A stretch of DNA of 26,548 bases from Streptosporangiaceae bacterium (lineage in GTDB: Bacteria > Actinomycetota > Actinomycetes > Streptosporangiales > Streptosporangiaceae): NCBI GenBank assembly GCA_025934635.1, contig JAICWX010000096.1:1-26548 (forward strand). Direction: 5' to 3'. The position numbers and the translations under genes are program-made. Shown here one piece after another: positions 26,531-26,548 of the stretch; the first letter of the stretch is position 1, and each line of letters begins with the position of its first letter. The notes under the pieces were generated by a model. It had not been told where the DNA came from. It ran no database searches and saw only the letters and a list, made by a program, of their open reading frames with translations.

Positions 26531-26548
26531 ACCTGGGGATGAGCCAGC

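Overview
The window is high-GC DNA from an actinomycete. It has strong third-position GC bias, GTG starts, GTGA start/stop overlaps, and typical actinomycete families: an AfsR-type regulator, an ECF42-type sigma factor with its DGPF partner, PadR-HAAS pairs, and a protein of the MXAN_6230/SCO0854 type. Family or genus cannot be fixed from the sequence alone. No rRNA, intact conventional tRNA, CRISPR array or complete insertion sequence was seen.

Layout. 1-1.5 kb: partial CoxG-like protein, a shredded PadR-like pseudogene and a secreted ricin-type lectin. 1.8-7.0 kb: a full AfsR/SARP regulator, then an ECF42 sigma factor with its DGPF (YCII) protein, divergent from a SnoaL-like protein across a nearly symmetrical promoter. 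7.0-16.2 kb: an accessory stretch where intact genes (cupin, FAD monooxygenase, PadR-HAAS pair, GNAT, zinc-ribbon and ASCH proteins, DUF2076, DUF2007, a lipoprotein) alternate with genes that have lost internal or N-terminal pieces (GNAT, PhyH-like, maleylpyruvate-isomerase-like, SDR, zinc-type alcohol dehydrogenase, a second lipoprotein paralogue). The alcohol dehydrogenase relic carries 41 bp identical to the lipoprotein gene 1.7 kb away. 16.3-19.5 kb: a large TerD-domain protein, an unusual structured RNA locus, and a secreted lamin-tail-domain protein. 19.7-24.9 kb: a second PadR-HAAS pair with two dyad operators, an ABM-domain protein, a COG4315-type lipoprotein, a MATE exporter, and a TetR regulator divergent from an aldo/keto reductase. 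24.9-26.5 kb: probably the remnant of an integrative or plasmid element: a membrane protein resembling the N-terminal end of an actinomycete DNA-transfer ATPase, a small membrane protein, DnaA-box-like motifs, and a possible 33-aa gene followed by a strong terminator.

The most unusual object is at 18589-18865. Two tandem RNA-like units share the same framework: an outer helix, a conserved CCA/CUUU internal loop, an inner helix with a compensatory base-pair change between the copies, and a conserved UCCUUCUC strand. They carry different apical inserts. The first insert is a circularly permuted tRNA: the 3' half comes first and the 5' half second. The halves meet through an acceptor stem capped by UUCG, and the breakpoint falls exactly after anticodon CAU. 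Rejoined, they give a complete cloverleaf. The second insert is a hairpin, also UUCG-capped. I do not recognise this arrangement as a described bacterial RNA class. All foldings were done by hand.

Regulation that can be read from the sequence: an ECF-type bidirectional promoter (6446-6477), PadR dyads (10891-10918, 20671-20696, 20732-20756), a 17-bp inverted operator pair for TetR/aldo-keto reductase (23983-24045), and a leader with mutually exclusive pairings before the lamin-tail gene.
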